Origin: Alteribacter natronophilus
GTDB taxonomy: Bacteria > Bacillota > Bacilli > Bacillales > Salisediminibacteriaceae
Direction: 5' to 3'
DNA: 64,000 nucleotides
Assembly: GCF_006007885.1 (NCBI RefSeq)
Contig: NZ_VCRO01000003.1
Coordinates: 248,001-312,000 of the forward strand
Both the position numbers and the translations under genes were made by a program. Shown piece by piece: positions 1-7,523 of the stretch; positions within the stretch are counted from its first letter, which is position 1; every line of letters begins with the position of its first letter. Under the pieces are notes generated by a model. It had not been told where the DNA came from, ran no database searches, and worked only from the letters and a program-made list of their open reading frames with translations.

Positions 1-746
1 CGGCCGTCCTGAGGCAGCCGCGTTTCTGTAATATTCAGATTGGCCATTATTTTCACCCGGGCTACCATGGCATTGTGAAAATGCTTTGGCAGGGACTGTT
101 CTGTCCGGAGAACGCCGTCAATCCGGTTACGGACAACGATCTTTGTTTCCTGGGGGTCCACGTGAATGTCACTTGCACCGTGCTGCAGGGCCGTGACGAG
201 AATCTGATTAACAAGACGGATGACAGGCGCTTCCTCGTCTTCGTCAATAGCCGTGCTGTCTTTACCGACCTGACTTTCCTCCACGTCTTCCACAGAGAAC
301 TCCTTCATGGAAGGTTCAAGCTCGTAGTATTTATAAATGGCCTGCTGCACATCTTTTTTGGAGGCGATGAAAGGTTCAATTCGAAAGCCTGTATGCAGGC
401 GAAGGTCATCAATAGCCACGTAATCGAGGGGGTCTGCCATGGCGATGACAAGCTTCCCCCCTTCTTTCCTGAATGGCATGACGAGGTGCCTTCTCGCCAT
501 TTCCTTTGGAATAAGCGACATAAGTGACGAATCCACCGGTTCCCGGCTCAGCATCACGTGGGGGATGCCGAGCTGTTTTTCCAGAACATCCATCAGCTGT
601 TTTTCTGAAATGAGCCCTTTTTCAAGGAGCACGTCCCCCAGCTTCTGGGAACGGTCCTTCGTGGCTGCAACGGACTCGACCTGCTCCTTTGTAATCACAT
701 TTTCCTCGACCAGAAGATCGCCGAGTCTGCGGTGCCGTGCTTTCAT
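1..746 (-). CDS. PilB/GspE-type traffic ATPase, N-terminal part (3' end outside window)
   Basis: The frame is open from an ATG at 746 to the window edge, giving 248 residues. GGAGG lies 8 nt before the ATG. Residues 1-150 resemble the MshEN/GspE N-terminal domain: two helical repeats of the type LGDLLVEENVITKEQV and LGDVLLEKGLISEKQL, then a stretch around FRKEGGKLVIAMADP. After an acidic linker comes the start of the secretion ATPase core (APVIRLVNQILVTALQHGAS, then DIHVDPQ and RIDGVL). The Walker A motif would lie beyond the window edge. Proteins of this family power assembly of type IV pilus-like filaments at the inner face of the membrane. The VanW-like gene follows its start upstream with an 18-nt gap, so the two are probably cotranscribed. 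The family assignment is firm; its role in competence, motility or secretion is not known. Confidence 0.85.
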   Translation of the reverse strand, partial: MKARHRRLGDLLVEENVITKEQVESVAATKDRSQKLGDVLLEKGLISEKQLMDVLEKQLGIPHVMLSREPVDSSLMSLIPKEMARRHLVMPFRKEGGKLVIAMADPLDYVAIDDLRLHTGFRIEPFIASKKDVQQAIYKYYELEPSMKEFSVEDVEESQVGKDSTAIDEDEEAPVIRLVNQILVTALQHGASDIHVDPQETKIVVRNRIDGVLRTEQSLPKHFHNAMVARVKIMANLNITETRLPQDG

Positions 747-764
747 GCCGTTTTCCTCCAGTAA

Positions 765-2495
765 CTAGTAGCCTTTGATCGGCTCTTCTTCGTCATCATC
801 AGCCGGCGGGGTCTGGCCTCCCGGACCCGTGCCGCTTCCAGGCTGGCCGTGGCCGTTTCCGTTCCGGTCATCATTCTGACCCGGAACAGTGCTTCCAGGA
901 GGTTGGCCTGATCCGTTGTCCTGGTCACCTGAAGGGGGCCATCCGCTTCCGTTTTGGCCTCCTTCTCCATCATCGTCCCACTGATTGTTACCATCCTGCC
1001 AGCTGCCGTTTCCGTTCTGATCCCAGTCATGCTGGCCGTTTCCATCCTGATTCCAGCCGTTCTGGCCATCCTGAGAGCCGTCTCCGTTCTGATCCCAGCC
1101 GTTCTGGCCATCCTGGGAGCCTTCTCCGTTCTGATCCCAGCCGTTCTGGCCATCCTGGGAGCCGTCTCTGTTCTGGTCCCAGCCGTTCTGTCCATCCTGG
1201 GATCCGTCTCCGTTCTGATCCCAGCCGTTCTGTCCATCCTGGGATCCGTCTCCGTTCTGATCCCAGCCGTTCCAACCATCTCCCGGATCCTGGCCGTTCC
1301 AGTCTCCGTCTTCAGGGAACTCTTCCTCTTCTTCAGCTTTATGCCGTTCTGCCGTACTCCACTCTTCAAGACGGTTTTCCGGAGGATAGTAGTCTTCAGC
1401 GACGATCTCCTCCTGAGCGTCCACATCACCGGTTTCCGTCAGGGAGGTATGGCGCACTGTGCGCACCTGATGTCCTGCGCTTCCTTCGCTGATTACAGCC
1501 CTGTCTCCTTCAGAACGGCTGCTTGAAAAGCGCACTCTCGTTTTGGGTTCCACCTCGGCCACTTCCTCCACCGTTACGCGGATATCGTAAGGCAGCGGGA
1601 TGCCGTAAAGAGTTGCTTCGATTCTATTATTCTGTTCGAACAGCTCCAGTTCATAGGCATGGGCATTCGGATTATAAAATACGAGATCCCGCTCTCCCGG
1701 TACGATGGCAGCATCATATCCAAGGGGGACACCGTCCGGAAGTTCATGACGCTGTGTGCGTTCCAGCAGTTCAAAGTTGGTGTGAAGAAGGACTTCAAAC
1801 ACTGCCGAAGCTGCAGCCGCCGTTTCTGCAGCCGCTTCAGGTGAGTCGCCCGGTTCGCCGATGGCTTCAAGGAATGAAAACGCACTTTCGGCAGGGATTT
1901 CCACTACAGTCGCTAATCCGCCCGTTCCGGCTGCCGCAGTCCGCGAAGCAGAAGCAATAACCGTCTCATCAGGTTTAACATCGTCCAAAAGGTAGTCATG
2001 GACGTTTTTATGAAGTTCTTCCACGGGAAGCTGGGACACCCGCTCCCCAAGATCCGCTGTCAGCATGTCCACATCTGTTTTTCCCTCGGTATATTCCGAG
2101 AAGGTAAACTCATTAAGAAGTGTGCGGATCTGCTGCTCATTCACCTGAACAGAAAGCCCTTCCGTTCTGCCTTCCCCCGCAAACATCCGCTCAACCGAAT
2201 CGTCTACGTCGAAAGTAAAGACATCGTTTGAGACTTCGAGTTTTTCGTCATACCATACAAGTGCCACTTCACTGTTTTCCTTCCACTGGTCCAGCTCGGC
2301 CTGCACAGCTGTAACGGCTTCGTCCTCACTCATTTCACTCACGTCGACCCCTGCAATCTGCGTTTCCCTCTCGAGCCTTTCGTCCTGCCAGAACGTCTCA
2401 TGAGCCATTGACCCTGCATATGAAAACAGGGACAAAAAGGCGACACTTCCAACGAGTACAACGAGCGATGCGGCAAACCATTCATGAAACTTCAC
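765..2495 (-). CDS. VanW/G5-type exported protein with Asn/Asp/Gly/Gln-rich tandem repeats
   Basis: 576 residues. I take the GTG at 2495 because GGGGGA sits just upstream; the longer frame from a TTG at 2513 would put that Shine-Dalgarno sequence inside the gene. A membrane anchor (about residues 8-29, WFAASLVVLVGSVAFLSLF) is followed by an extracellular part. Residues ~45-75 (GVDVSEMSEDEAV) resemble the putative peptidoglycan-binding repeat found in VanW proteins. Residues ~230-300 contain a VanW-like segment (GVPLGYDAAIVPGERDL). Residues ~305-375 resemble a G5 domain. The C-terminal third is low-complexity, with five consecutive 14-residue repeats. The family is cell-wall associated but its biochemical role is unknown. 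Adjacency to the pilB-like gene suggests a part in envelope or pilus assembly; this is inference. Confidence 0.75.
   Translation of the reverse strand: MKFHEWFAASLVVLVGSVAFLSLFSYAGSMAHETFWQDERLERETQIAGVDVSEMSEDEAVTAVQAELDQWKENSEVALVWYDEKLEVSNDVFTFDVDDSVERMFAGEGRTEGLSVQVNEQQIRTLLNEFTFSEYTEGKTDVDMLTADLGERVSQLPVEELHKNVHDYLLDDVKPDETVIASASRTAAAGTGGLATVVEIPAESAFSFLEAIGEPGDSPEAAAETAAAASAVFEVLLHTNFELLERTQRHELPDGVPLGYDAAIVPGERDLVFYNPNAHAYELELFEQNNRIEATLYGIPLPYDIRVTVEEVAEVEPKTRVRFSSSRSEGDRAVISEGSAGHQVRTVRHTSLTETGDVDAQEEIVAEDYYPPENRLEEWSTAERHKAEEEEEFPEDGDWNGQDPGDGWNGWDQNGDGSQDGQNGWDQNGDGSQDGQNGWDQNRDGSQDGQNGWDQNGEGSQDGQNGWDQNGDGSQDGQNGWNQDGNGQHDWDQNGNGSWQDGNNQWDDDGEGGQNGSGWPPSGDQDNGSGQPPGSTVPGQNDDRNGNGHGQPGSGTGPGGQTPPADDDEEEPIKGY
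1062..1271 (-). repeat. Five tandem 42-bp units inside the VanW-like gene
   Basis: Five uninterrupted 42-nt units encode the 14-residue repeat NGWDQNGDGSQDGQ. Two units differ by one residue (NRDG and NGEG). A sixth, degenerate unit follows. The near-identity at DNA level implies recent expansion and makes copy-number change likely. Confidence 0.9.
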
Positions 2496-2521
2496 GGCGT
2501 TTCCCCCTGACAATTATTCTG

Positions 2522-3013
2522 CTAATCCCGTCCTGCTGAGTCATACAGCCTCTTCCTGCGTTTTAACAGCTGTTCTTCATCCCGCACATCATCATCTTCT
2601 GACTTCGTATCTTCCAGTGGCTGTTTATGTACAATCCGGTTTTCCGGATGTCCCTCTCCGCTGGAAGATTCCGGTTTCCCCGTCTGCCTTCTCTCATCTG
2701 CAGCTTTCCTGCCTGCACTATTATAATTACGTTCCCTTTTTTCTTCCTTTTCCACCTCTTCACCATCTTCAACCCTTGATTTACCGGCATGTTTCGCACC
2801 GATTACGGCAGAAATAAGAATAAGGACGAGCACGACTGCCGCAAGCGGAACCCACCAGGGGTAGAGCTCAAGCAGAGCAGATGCCCCTGCTGTAAGCGCT
2901 CCGGCAAGTATTACGAGAAGTGCGGTCACTTTCCTGCTGAAAACCGATGGCAGGAGCAGCATGAGAGGAATCAGTAAAACTGTTCCAATCCCTATGAAAA
3001 TATATTCAGACAA
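2522..3013 (-). CDS. Small membrane protein with charged cytoplasmic tail
   Basis: 163 residues if translation starts at the TTG at 3013, which has a strong AGGTGA 5 nt upstream. A GTG at 3022 would give 166 residues but has no good Shine-Dalgarno sequence. Residues ~1-80 contain two or three hydrophobic helices (for example VLLIPLMLLLPSVFS and WWVPLAAVVLVLILISAVIGA). The rest is highly charged and hydrophilic (KEEKRERNYN, many E, D, K and R). I do not recognise a family. It lies 26 nt upstream of the VanW-like gene and is probably in the same operon as that gene and the pilB-like ATPase, so an accessory role in envelope or pilus assembly is possible but unsupported by motifs. Confidence 0.65.
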   Translation of the reverse strand: MSEYIFIGIGTVLLIPLMLLLPSVFSRKVTALLVILAGALTAGASALLELYPWWVPLAAVVLVLILISAVIGAKHAGKSRVEDGEEVEKEEKRERNYNSAGRKAADERRQTGKPESSSGEGHPENRIVHKQPLEDTKSEDDDVRDEEQLLKRRKRLYDSAGRD

Positions 3014-3193
3014 TCCGCTCACCTACTTATCTGGTAAAAATTCTGACAAAAATGCTGTTATTTTCATTTTATACCAGACATGGCAACAATGAAAGAAGCG
3101 GAGGCCGAGTTTATTGTCAATTTCTGCAGACTTTTGCCGGGATATCCTTTTTCGAGGTGAATTCAGGTGAGACTCCCTGAACAGGAATCTTTG

Positions 3194-3249
3194 AAAAAAA
3201 GCAAAAGCCGGCCCTCCACTGCTTACGAAGAACCTGCTTTTGCTTTTTT
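3194..3249 (-). terminator. Terminator of the diguanylate cyclase gene
   Basis: AAAAAAGCAAAAGC pairs with GCTTTTGCTTTTTT across a loop of about 27 nt. On the minus strand the stem ends in a T-run just after the GGDEF gene stop. Confidence 0.6.
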
Positions 3250-3257
3250 CCTGTCTG

Positions 3258-4964
3258 TTAAATGCTCGTCACCTCGGACGAATGAAAGTTGGCAACCCGG
3301 TTGCGCCCTTTCTGTTTCGCCCCGGTATACATGGCCCGGTCCGCGTTTCTCAGTACTCCCATTGCACTTTCATCCGGCTCCGTTTTCCCGGCAACACCAA
3401 TACTTGCCGTCACCTGAATGGTAAGCTCGTTTCCTGTTTCAAGGTCATTTTCCACTACAAACTCATGCTGCTCAAGTGCCCGCCTCAGTGTTTCTGCAAG
3501 ACTGTGGGCAAACTGAACGTCCGTATCATCTATGAGAATCACAAATTCCTCTCCGCCGTACCGTGCCACTGTACCACGTTCAGCGACTTCCGAACGAAGC
3601 ACTTCCGCCACCTGGCAGAGAACTTCATTGCCGCTGTGGTGTCCGTAAGTGTCATTTACTTTTTTAAACCTGTCAAGATCGAGAAGAATGATGGCAAACT
3701 GTTTGGCGTTTTCCGGCTGCTGATCATACTTTTCAAGCAGGAGGTTTTCAAAGAACCGGAAATTATATAAACCTGTGAGGGCACACCGTTCACTCTCGCG
3801 TTTTTTCTCTTCGTAGTTTCTCGCATTCTGAGCAGCCACTGCCATATAGTTGGCCATAAACTCCAAAATCATGGCATGTCTTTTTTCAAAAGCCTTTTTC
3901 CTGATTGAGGTGAGGGTTACAACGCCTACACTGCTGTTATTGCGAATGACGGGTACGCTCAGCACAGACTGGCTTCCGCTCAGTGTATCCCGGCTTTCCA
4001 TATGCGACCACTGTTTATAGTAATCAAAATGATAGGATGTTCCCCTCATTAGCACTTTCCGGCTGATCCGGTCCCCCTCTAAAGGGATATCTTCCACCTC
4101 GCACATGGGGTGGGCACGAAGTTCTCCGTCCACTTCATCGTAAAGATAGATCCGGTCAGCGGGAAAAATGGCCCGTGCGTGTTTATAAAAGAGCGAGATA
4201 ATACCGTTAACCGTTAAACTTTCATTTACCTTGTAGCCAAAAGAGCTGACTTCCTTAAGGAGGGAATTCGTAGTTTCTGTGTTGTGGTACTGTCTGAGGA
4301 TAAGGGACACGCTGATGAACGGAATCCCCATCAGCAGGATGGCAATAAAACCGATCTGTTCGTAAAGCACAGTAAGTGTAAGGCCAACCGGAATGATCAT
4401 GACCGCTGAAATGGCCTCCCACTTCAGGCCTTCATCCCAGAATGTGATTCCTTCCCGTCTGGCCACGTACTTCATGGAAAAGTAGATAATCACGTGGTTG
4501 GAAACAAAGAATGTGAGAGCGTAGCCGATCGTCGGGATGATCTCGTTGGACCAGGTGAGACGCTCAAGACTGCCCGTCGTCCCCCCGAGGAGGTAGAAGA
4601 CCCCTGCCGAGGAAAGAGAGACGATCATAAAAATGATTGAATTAAATGGAATTCTGTAGAGATCCCGTTTTGTCAGCCTCAGCATCAGCAGAGCTGTCAG
4701 CAGAGCCAGCTGTGTAACCGCCATCTCCACCAGAAGACCGAACTGGAGAAATACAGCCAGGGCGATCCCGTGAAGCGGGATGAGTGAGGTGTTTTTCACC
4801 CGGATCGGGAATAGAGAGACAATGACAATGAGCAGTGTAAAAGCGAGAAGGGCAATTGTCTGTTCACTGGAAAGACCGGTAATACGGTCAATGAAAAAGT
4901 AAAGGAATAAAGGAAATGCGACGGCCCACATGAGCCAGAAGGTGCGTTGTCTTCCTTTTGTCAT
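3258..4964 (-). CDS. Membrane-bound GAF-GGDEF diguanylate cyclase
   Basis: 568 residues from an ATG preceded by GAGGAGAGAG. Predicted to make cyclic di-GMP from two GTP at the membrane. Residues ~1-220 form about six hydrophobic helices. Residues ~245-380 look like a GAF sensor domain. Residues ~395-560 are a GGDEF domain with an intact active site: DLDRFKKVNDTYGHHSGNEVL, then YGGEEFVILIDD, then ASIGVAG. The RxxD inhibitory site normally five residues before GGEEF is absent (AERG occupies that place), so product inhibition through that site is not expected. Overall architecture resembles B. subtilis DgcW/YtrP; I do not assign the symbol. A σA-like promoter precedes it and it appears to be its own transcription unit. 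It lies next to pilus-type genes, which c-di-GMP often controls. Confidence 0.9.
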   Translation of the reverse strand: MTKGRQRTFWLMWAVAFPLFLYFFIDRITGLSSEQTIALLAFTLLIVIVSLFPIRVKNTSLIPLHGIALAVFLQFGLLVEMAVTQLALLTALLMLRLTKRDLYRIPFNSIIFMIVSLSSAGVFYLLGGTTGSLERLTWSNEIIPTIGYALTFFVSNHVIIYFSMKYVARREGITFWDEGLKWEAISAVMIIPVGLTLTVLYEQIGFIAILLMGIPFISVSLILRQYHNTETTNSLLKEVSSFGYKVNESLTVNGIISLFYKHARAIFPADRIYLYDEVDGELRAHPMCEVEDIPLEGDRISRKVLMRGTSYHFDYYKQWSHMESRDTLSGSQSVLSVPVIRNNSSVGVVTLTSIRKKAFEKRHAMILEFMANYMAVAAQNARNYEEKKRESERCALTGLYNFRFFENLLLEKYDQQPENAKQFAIILLDLDRFKKVNDTYGHHSGNEVLCQVAEVLRSEVAERGTVARYGGEEFVILIDDTDVQFAHSLAETLRRALEQHEFVVENDLETGNELTIQVTASIGVAGKTEPDESAMGVLRNADRAMYTGAKQKGRNRVANFHSSEVTSI

Positions 4965-5046
4965 GTCATCTCTCTCCTCTTTTATGACATCTCAAAGATC
5001 TTTTTACGGAAAAGTATGAATTTTCCACGAACGATTAAGTGCTCTC

Positions 5047-5076
5047 ATTCTATCACACTCTGTTCACTATTGTTAA
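5047..5076 (-). promoter_or_regulatory. σA-type promoter of the diguanylate cyclase gene
   Basis: Reads TTAACA, 18-nt spacer, TAGAAT on the minus strand, about 80 nt upstream of the start codon. Confidence 0.5.
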
Positions 5077-5105
5077 TACTATTGACTCAATTTTCCACAA
5101 AGTTG

Positions 5106-5172
5106 TAAAAACAACGGAGTGGCCACTAGTTCATTTGTGCTTGTTCTGCACAGATTCCCCAGGGTCACTCCG
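5106..5172 (-). terminator. Probable folC terminator
   Basis: CGGAGTG pairs with CACTCCG across a long loop holding a smaller hairpin (GTGC/GCAC). On the minus strand the outer stem is followed by TTGTTTTT. It lies just after folC. The large loop makes this less certain than a standard terminator. Confidence 0.45.
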
Positions 5173-5191
5173 CTCGAATAATATAAAATAC

Positions 5192-6439
5192 CTATTTCTT
5201 TTTTACCAGAATATTTCTTATTTCACCGGCAAAAGCCTGAGAGCCTGAAACGAGAATACCTTCGTTTTTCCCGGTTTCACTCATCTGTTCATAGAGCCAG
5301 CGTTCTGCGTCTTCTGTTACTGAGGCGCTTTTAAGTCCGGCTGCAAGTTCTTCCGCAGAGGCAACACGTTCATCATCGAAGGAAGTCACTGTAATATGTT
5401 CAAAGCTCTCTTCCATAATATTCAGCATGGTCCGGTAGTCTTTGTCTTTCATTGAAGCAAACAGAACAGTGAACGTCCGGTTTTCATATGATTCCCTGAT
5501 CGTCCGGCAGAGCGCTTTTACAGATGCCGGATTATGGGCTGTATCGACAATAACGAGTGGTTCCGTGCTTACCGTTTCCATTCTTCCCGGCACCTGTGCA
5601 GCAGCAAGACCTTCTCTGACCGCCTCTTCGTCCACCATCATGGCGTAATACTGACGCATATAATCGAGTGTCATGAGGGCAAGGGTGGCATTTGTAACCT
5701 GATGGTGCCCCTGCATGGCTACTTTCAGTGATTCGAAACTCTGGTAGTTTGACTGATAATCGAATACCGTTCCGGATGTTCCGGAGGATTTAATCTCCGA
5801 CTGTCCACGTGGACCCGGCACGTAAAGTTTTGCATGACGGGCCGCTGCTGTCTCCTTGAGAACGTCCAGCGCTTCCCCTTCAGCCGCTGTCATCACGGGA
5901 ACGCCTGACTTAATGATCCCTGCTTTTTCCCGGGAAATATCACGAATCGTGTCACCGAGAAAATTCTGATGGTCCATCGATACATTCGTGATGACAGAAA
6001 CAAGAGGAACGATGACGTTCGTCGCGTCCTCCCTGCCACCGAGTCCCGTTTCAATCACAGCAATATCCACCGGTTTTACTGTGGAAAAGTAATAAAGGGC
6101 TGCCGTTGTCATCCGTTCAAATTCCGTAACGGTTTCTCCCGTTTCCTCTTCCGTTTCCTTTATGGCAGGAGCAATCTCCGCCAGGCAGGCGTTGAGCTCC
6201 TCCTCCGTCACGTGCGTGCCGTTTATGGCAATCTGCTCAGCCGGGCTTTCCCAGTAAGGCGATGTATATGTACCGACAAACAGACCGGAACGTTTCAGCA
6301 TTTCCATCAGAAACGCAGTAGTAGAGCCTTTCCCATTTGTTCCGGCTATGTGAATCGTTTTCACCCTCCGTTCGGGATGTCTCAGTTTTTCCATCAGTTT
6401 TTCCATCCGCCCGAGGCCCAGGCTGATTTTTTTCGTCAT
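5192..6439 (-). CDS. folC: Folylpolyglutamate synthase / dihydrofolate synthase
   Basis: 415 residues. Adds glutamate to dihydropteroate and to folates in the cytoplasm, using ATP. The Mur-ligase-type P-loop HIAGTNGKGSTT lies at residues ~29-40, followed by GTYTSPY, the metal and substrate loop TGLGGREDATNV, ITNVSMDH and the C-terminal VDTAHNP. The N-terminus is about 15-20 residues shorter than usual for Bacillus FolC. A stop codon lies immediately before the ATG and GGAGG is well placed, so the short start is real unless the sequence contains an error. Position next to valS matches the B. subtilis order, except that a divergent ATP-grasp gene separates the two here. Confidence 0.93.
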   Translation of the reverse strand: MTKKISLGLGRMEKLMEKLRHPERRVKTIHIAGTNGKGSTTAFLMEMLKRSGLFVGTYTSPYWESPAEQIAINGTHVTEEELNACLAEIAPAIKETEEETGETVTEFERMTTAALYYFSTVKPVDIAVIETGLGGREDATNVIVPLVSVITNVSMDHQNFLGDTIRDISREKAGIIKSGVPVMTAAEGEALDVLKETAAARHAKLYVPGPRGQSEIKSSGTSGTVFDYQSNYQSFESLKVAMQGHHQVTNATLALMTLDYMRQYYAMMVDEEAVREGLAAAQVPGRMETVSTEPLVIVDTAHNPASVKALCRTIRESYENRTFTVLFASMKDKDYRTMLNIMEESFEHITVTSFDDERVASAEELAAGLKSASVTEDAERWLYEQMSETGKNEGILVSGSQAFAGEIRNILVKKK

Positions 6440-6559
6440 TTAAGGTTCCTCCGTTTCAACCGCGCTGTAAAAAGACATTTCGGTTTGCTAAAATAAGTGC
6501 TGTCCCTTAATTTTGCACAATCAGGCTTTAAATTGCAATGCGGGAAGGAGCCCTTAGCA

Positions 6560-7447
6560 ATGACATACGGCTGGCTTATAGCCAACAGCAGTCTTCAGAC
6601 AGATAAATTTAATGATTATTCCCGGTGGTTTCAAAAAGCTGCCGCCCGAAAAGGAATTGAACTCGACCTCGTCTGGAACAGTGACCTCCAGGTGGCCTTT
6701 GACCGGTTTGGAAAAAGAGAATTCCGGCCTCCGGCGAACAGAGGAATACCTGATTTCATCCACTTCGCAGACAAGGATCTTCACCTTGGTGAACATCTCG
6801 AGGCAAACGGAATCCGCCTTTTTAACAGTACCCGGGCGATCGGGCTCTGTGATAACAAAGCCCGGATGCACGCAGCCCTCTCCGGTCACGGACTCCCGGT
6901 TCCAAAAACCGTGATTGCCCCTAAAGTGTACGATGGGTGCGAGCAGGGAAATCCTTATTTCCTGAAACAGGTCATCAGTCTTCTCGGTCTTCCTCTGATC
7001 GTCAAGGAAGCTTACGGATCGTTTGGCCGCCAGGTATTTAAGGCCGAAACTCCGGAAGAACTTGAGGCCATTGTCAGAGGGATCGGAAGCCGCGAAATGA
7101 TTTTTCAGGAGATGATAACGGAAAGTACGGGAACCGATGTCCGCCTGAATGTTGTCGGTGATGAAGTGGTGGCATCCATGAAGCGGACGTCCGTCACTGA
7201 TTTCCGCGCCAATGTGACCACAGGCGGTTCAGCCGAACCATGGGTTCCTTCGACCGAGGAAAAAGAACTGGCTGTCTCCGCTGCACGGGCTGCAGGTGCG
7301 GATTTCGCCGGGGTGGATCTGCTGTTCGGCCGTGACGGACCTGTTCTCTGTGAAATCAATTCGAATCCCCACATCAGAAGTATTTACGAGTGTACAGGTG
7401 TGGACGTAGCTCCTTATATGATCGATTACATTCTGAATGCCATCTGA
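6560..7447 (+). CDS. RimK-type ATP-grasp ligase
   Basis: 295 residues from the ATG at 6560, which follows GGGAAGGAG; an upstream in-frame ATG at 6497 lacks a ribosome site. The N-terminal ~95 residues are a pre-ATP-grasp region. Residues ~95-290 are an ATP-grasp fold: DNKARMHAALSGHGLPVPKT, PLIVKEAYGSFGRQVFK (ATP-binding lysine and glycine loop), FQEMI, DVRLNVVGDEVVASMKR and the Mg-binding end VLCEINSNPH. The family joins amino acids, often glutamate, to peptide or protein ends (RimK, LysX, MptN). The substrate cannot be read from the sequence. It is a single plus-strand gene between folC and valS with its own terminator, and it is absent from this place in B. subtilis. Confidence 0.88.
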   Translation: MTYGWLIANSSLQTDKFNDYSRWFQKAAARKGIELDLVWNSDLQVAFDRFGKREFRPPANRGIPDFIHFADKDLHLGEHLEANGIRLFNSTRAIGLCDNKARMHAALSGHGLPVPKTVIAPKVYDGCEQGNPYFLKQVISLLGLPLIVKEAYGSFGRQVFKAETPEELEAIVRGIGSREMIFQEMITESTGTDVRLNVVGDEVVASMKRTSVTDFRANVTTGGSAEPWVPSTEEKELAVSAARAAGADFAGVDLLFGRDGPVLCEINSNPHIRSIYECTGVDVAPYMIDYILNAI

Positions 7448-7467
7448 CAGCGCTCAGCTCAAAAATT

Positions 7468-7498
7468 AACGCCCCAGCCAATCCGGCTGGGGCGTTTT
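7468..7498 (+). terminator. Terminator between the ATP-grasp gene and valS
   Basis: A perfect 12-bp stem (AACGCCCCAGCC/GGCTGGGGCGTT) with a 5-nt loop and a following T-run on the plus strand. The A-rich left side could let it also serve valS, which converges on it. Confidence 0.85.
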
Positions 7499-7523
7499 AC
7501 GTGAGAAACCTCTCATATACTTT

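Noticed and set aside
954-1526. 190-codon plus-strand frame rich in Leu, Val and Ala opposite the VanW-like gene
   Set aside because: It is an antisense product of the 42-bp repeats; the minus-strand frame has the ribosome site and family features.
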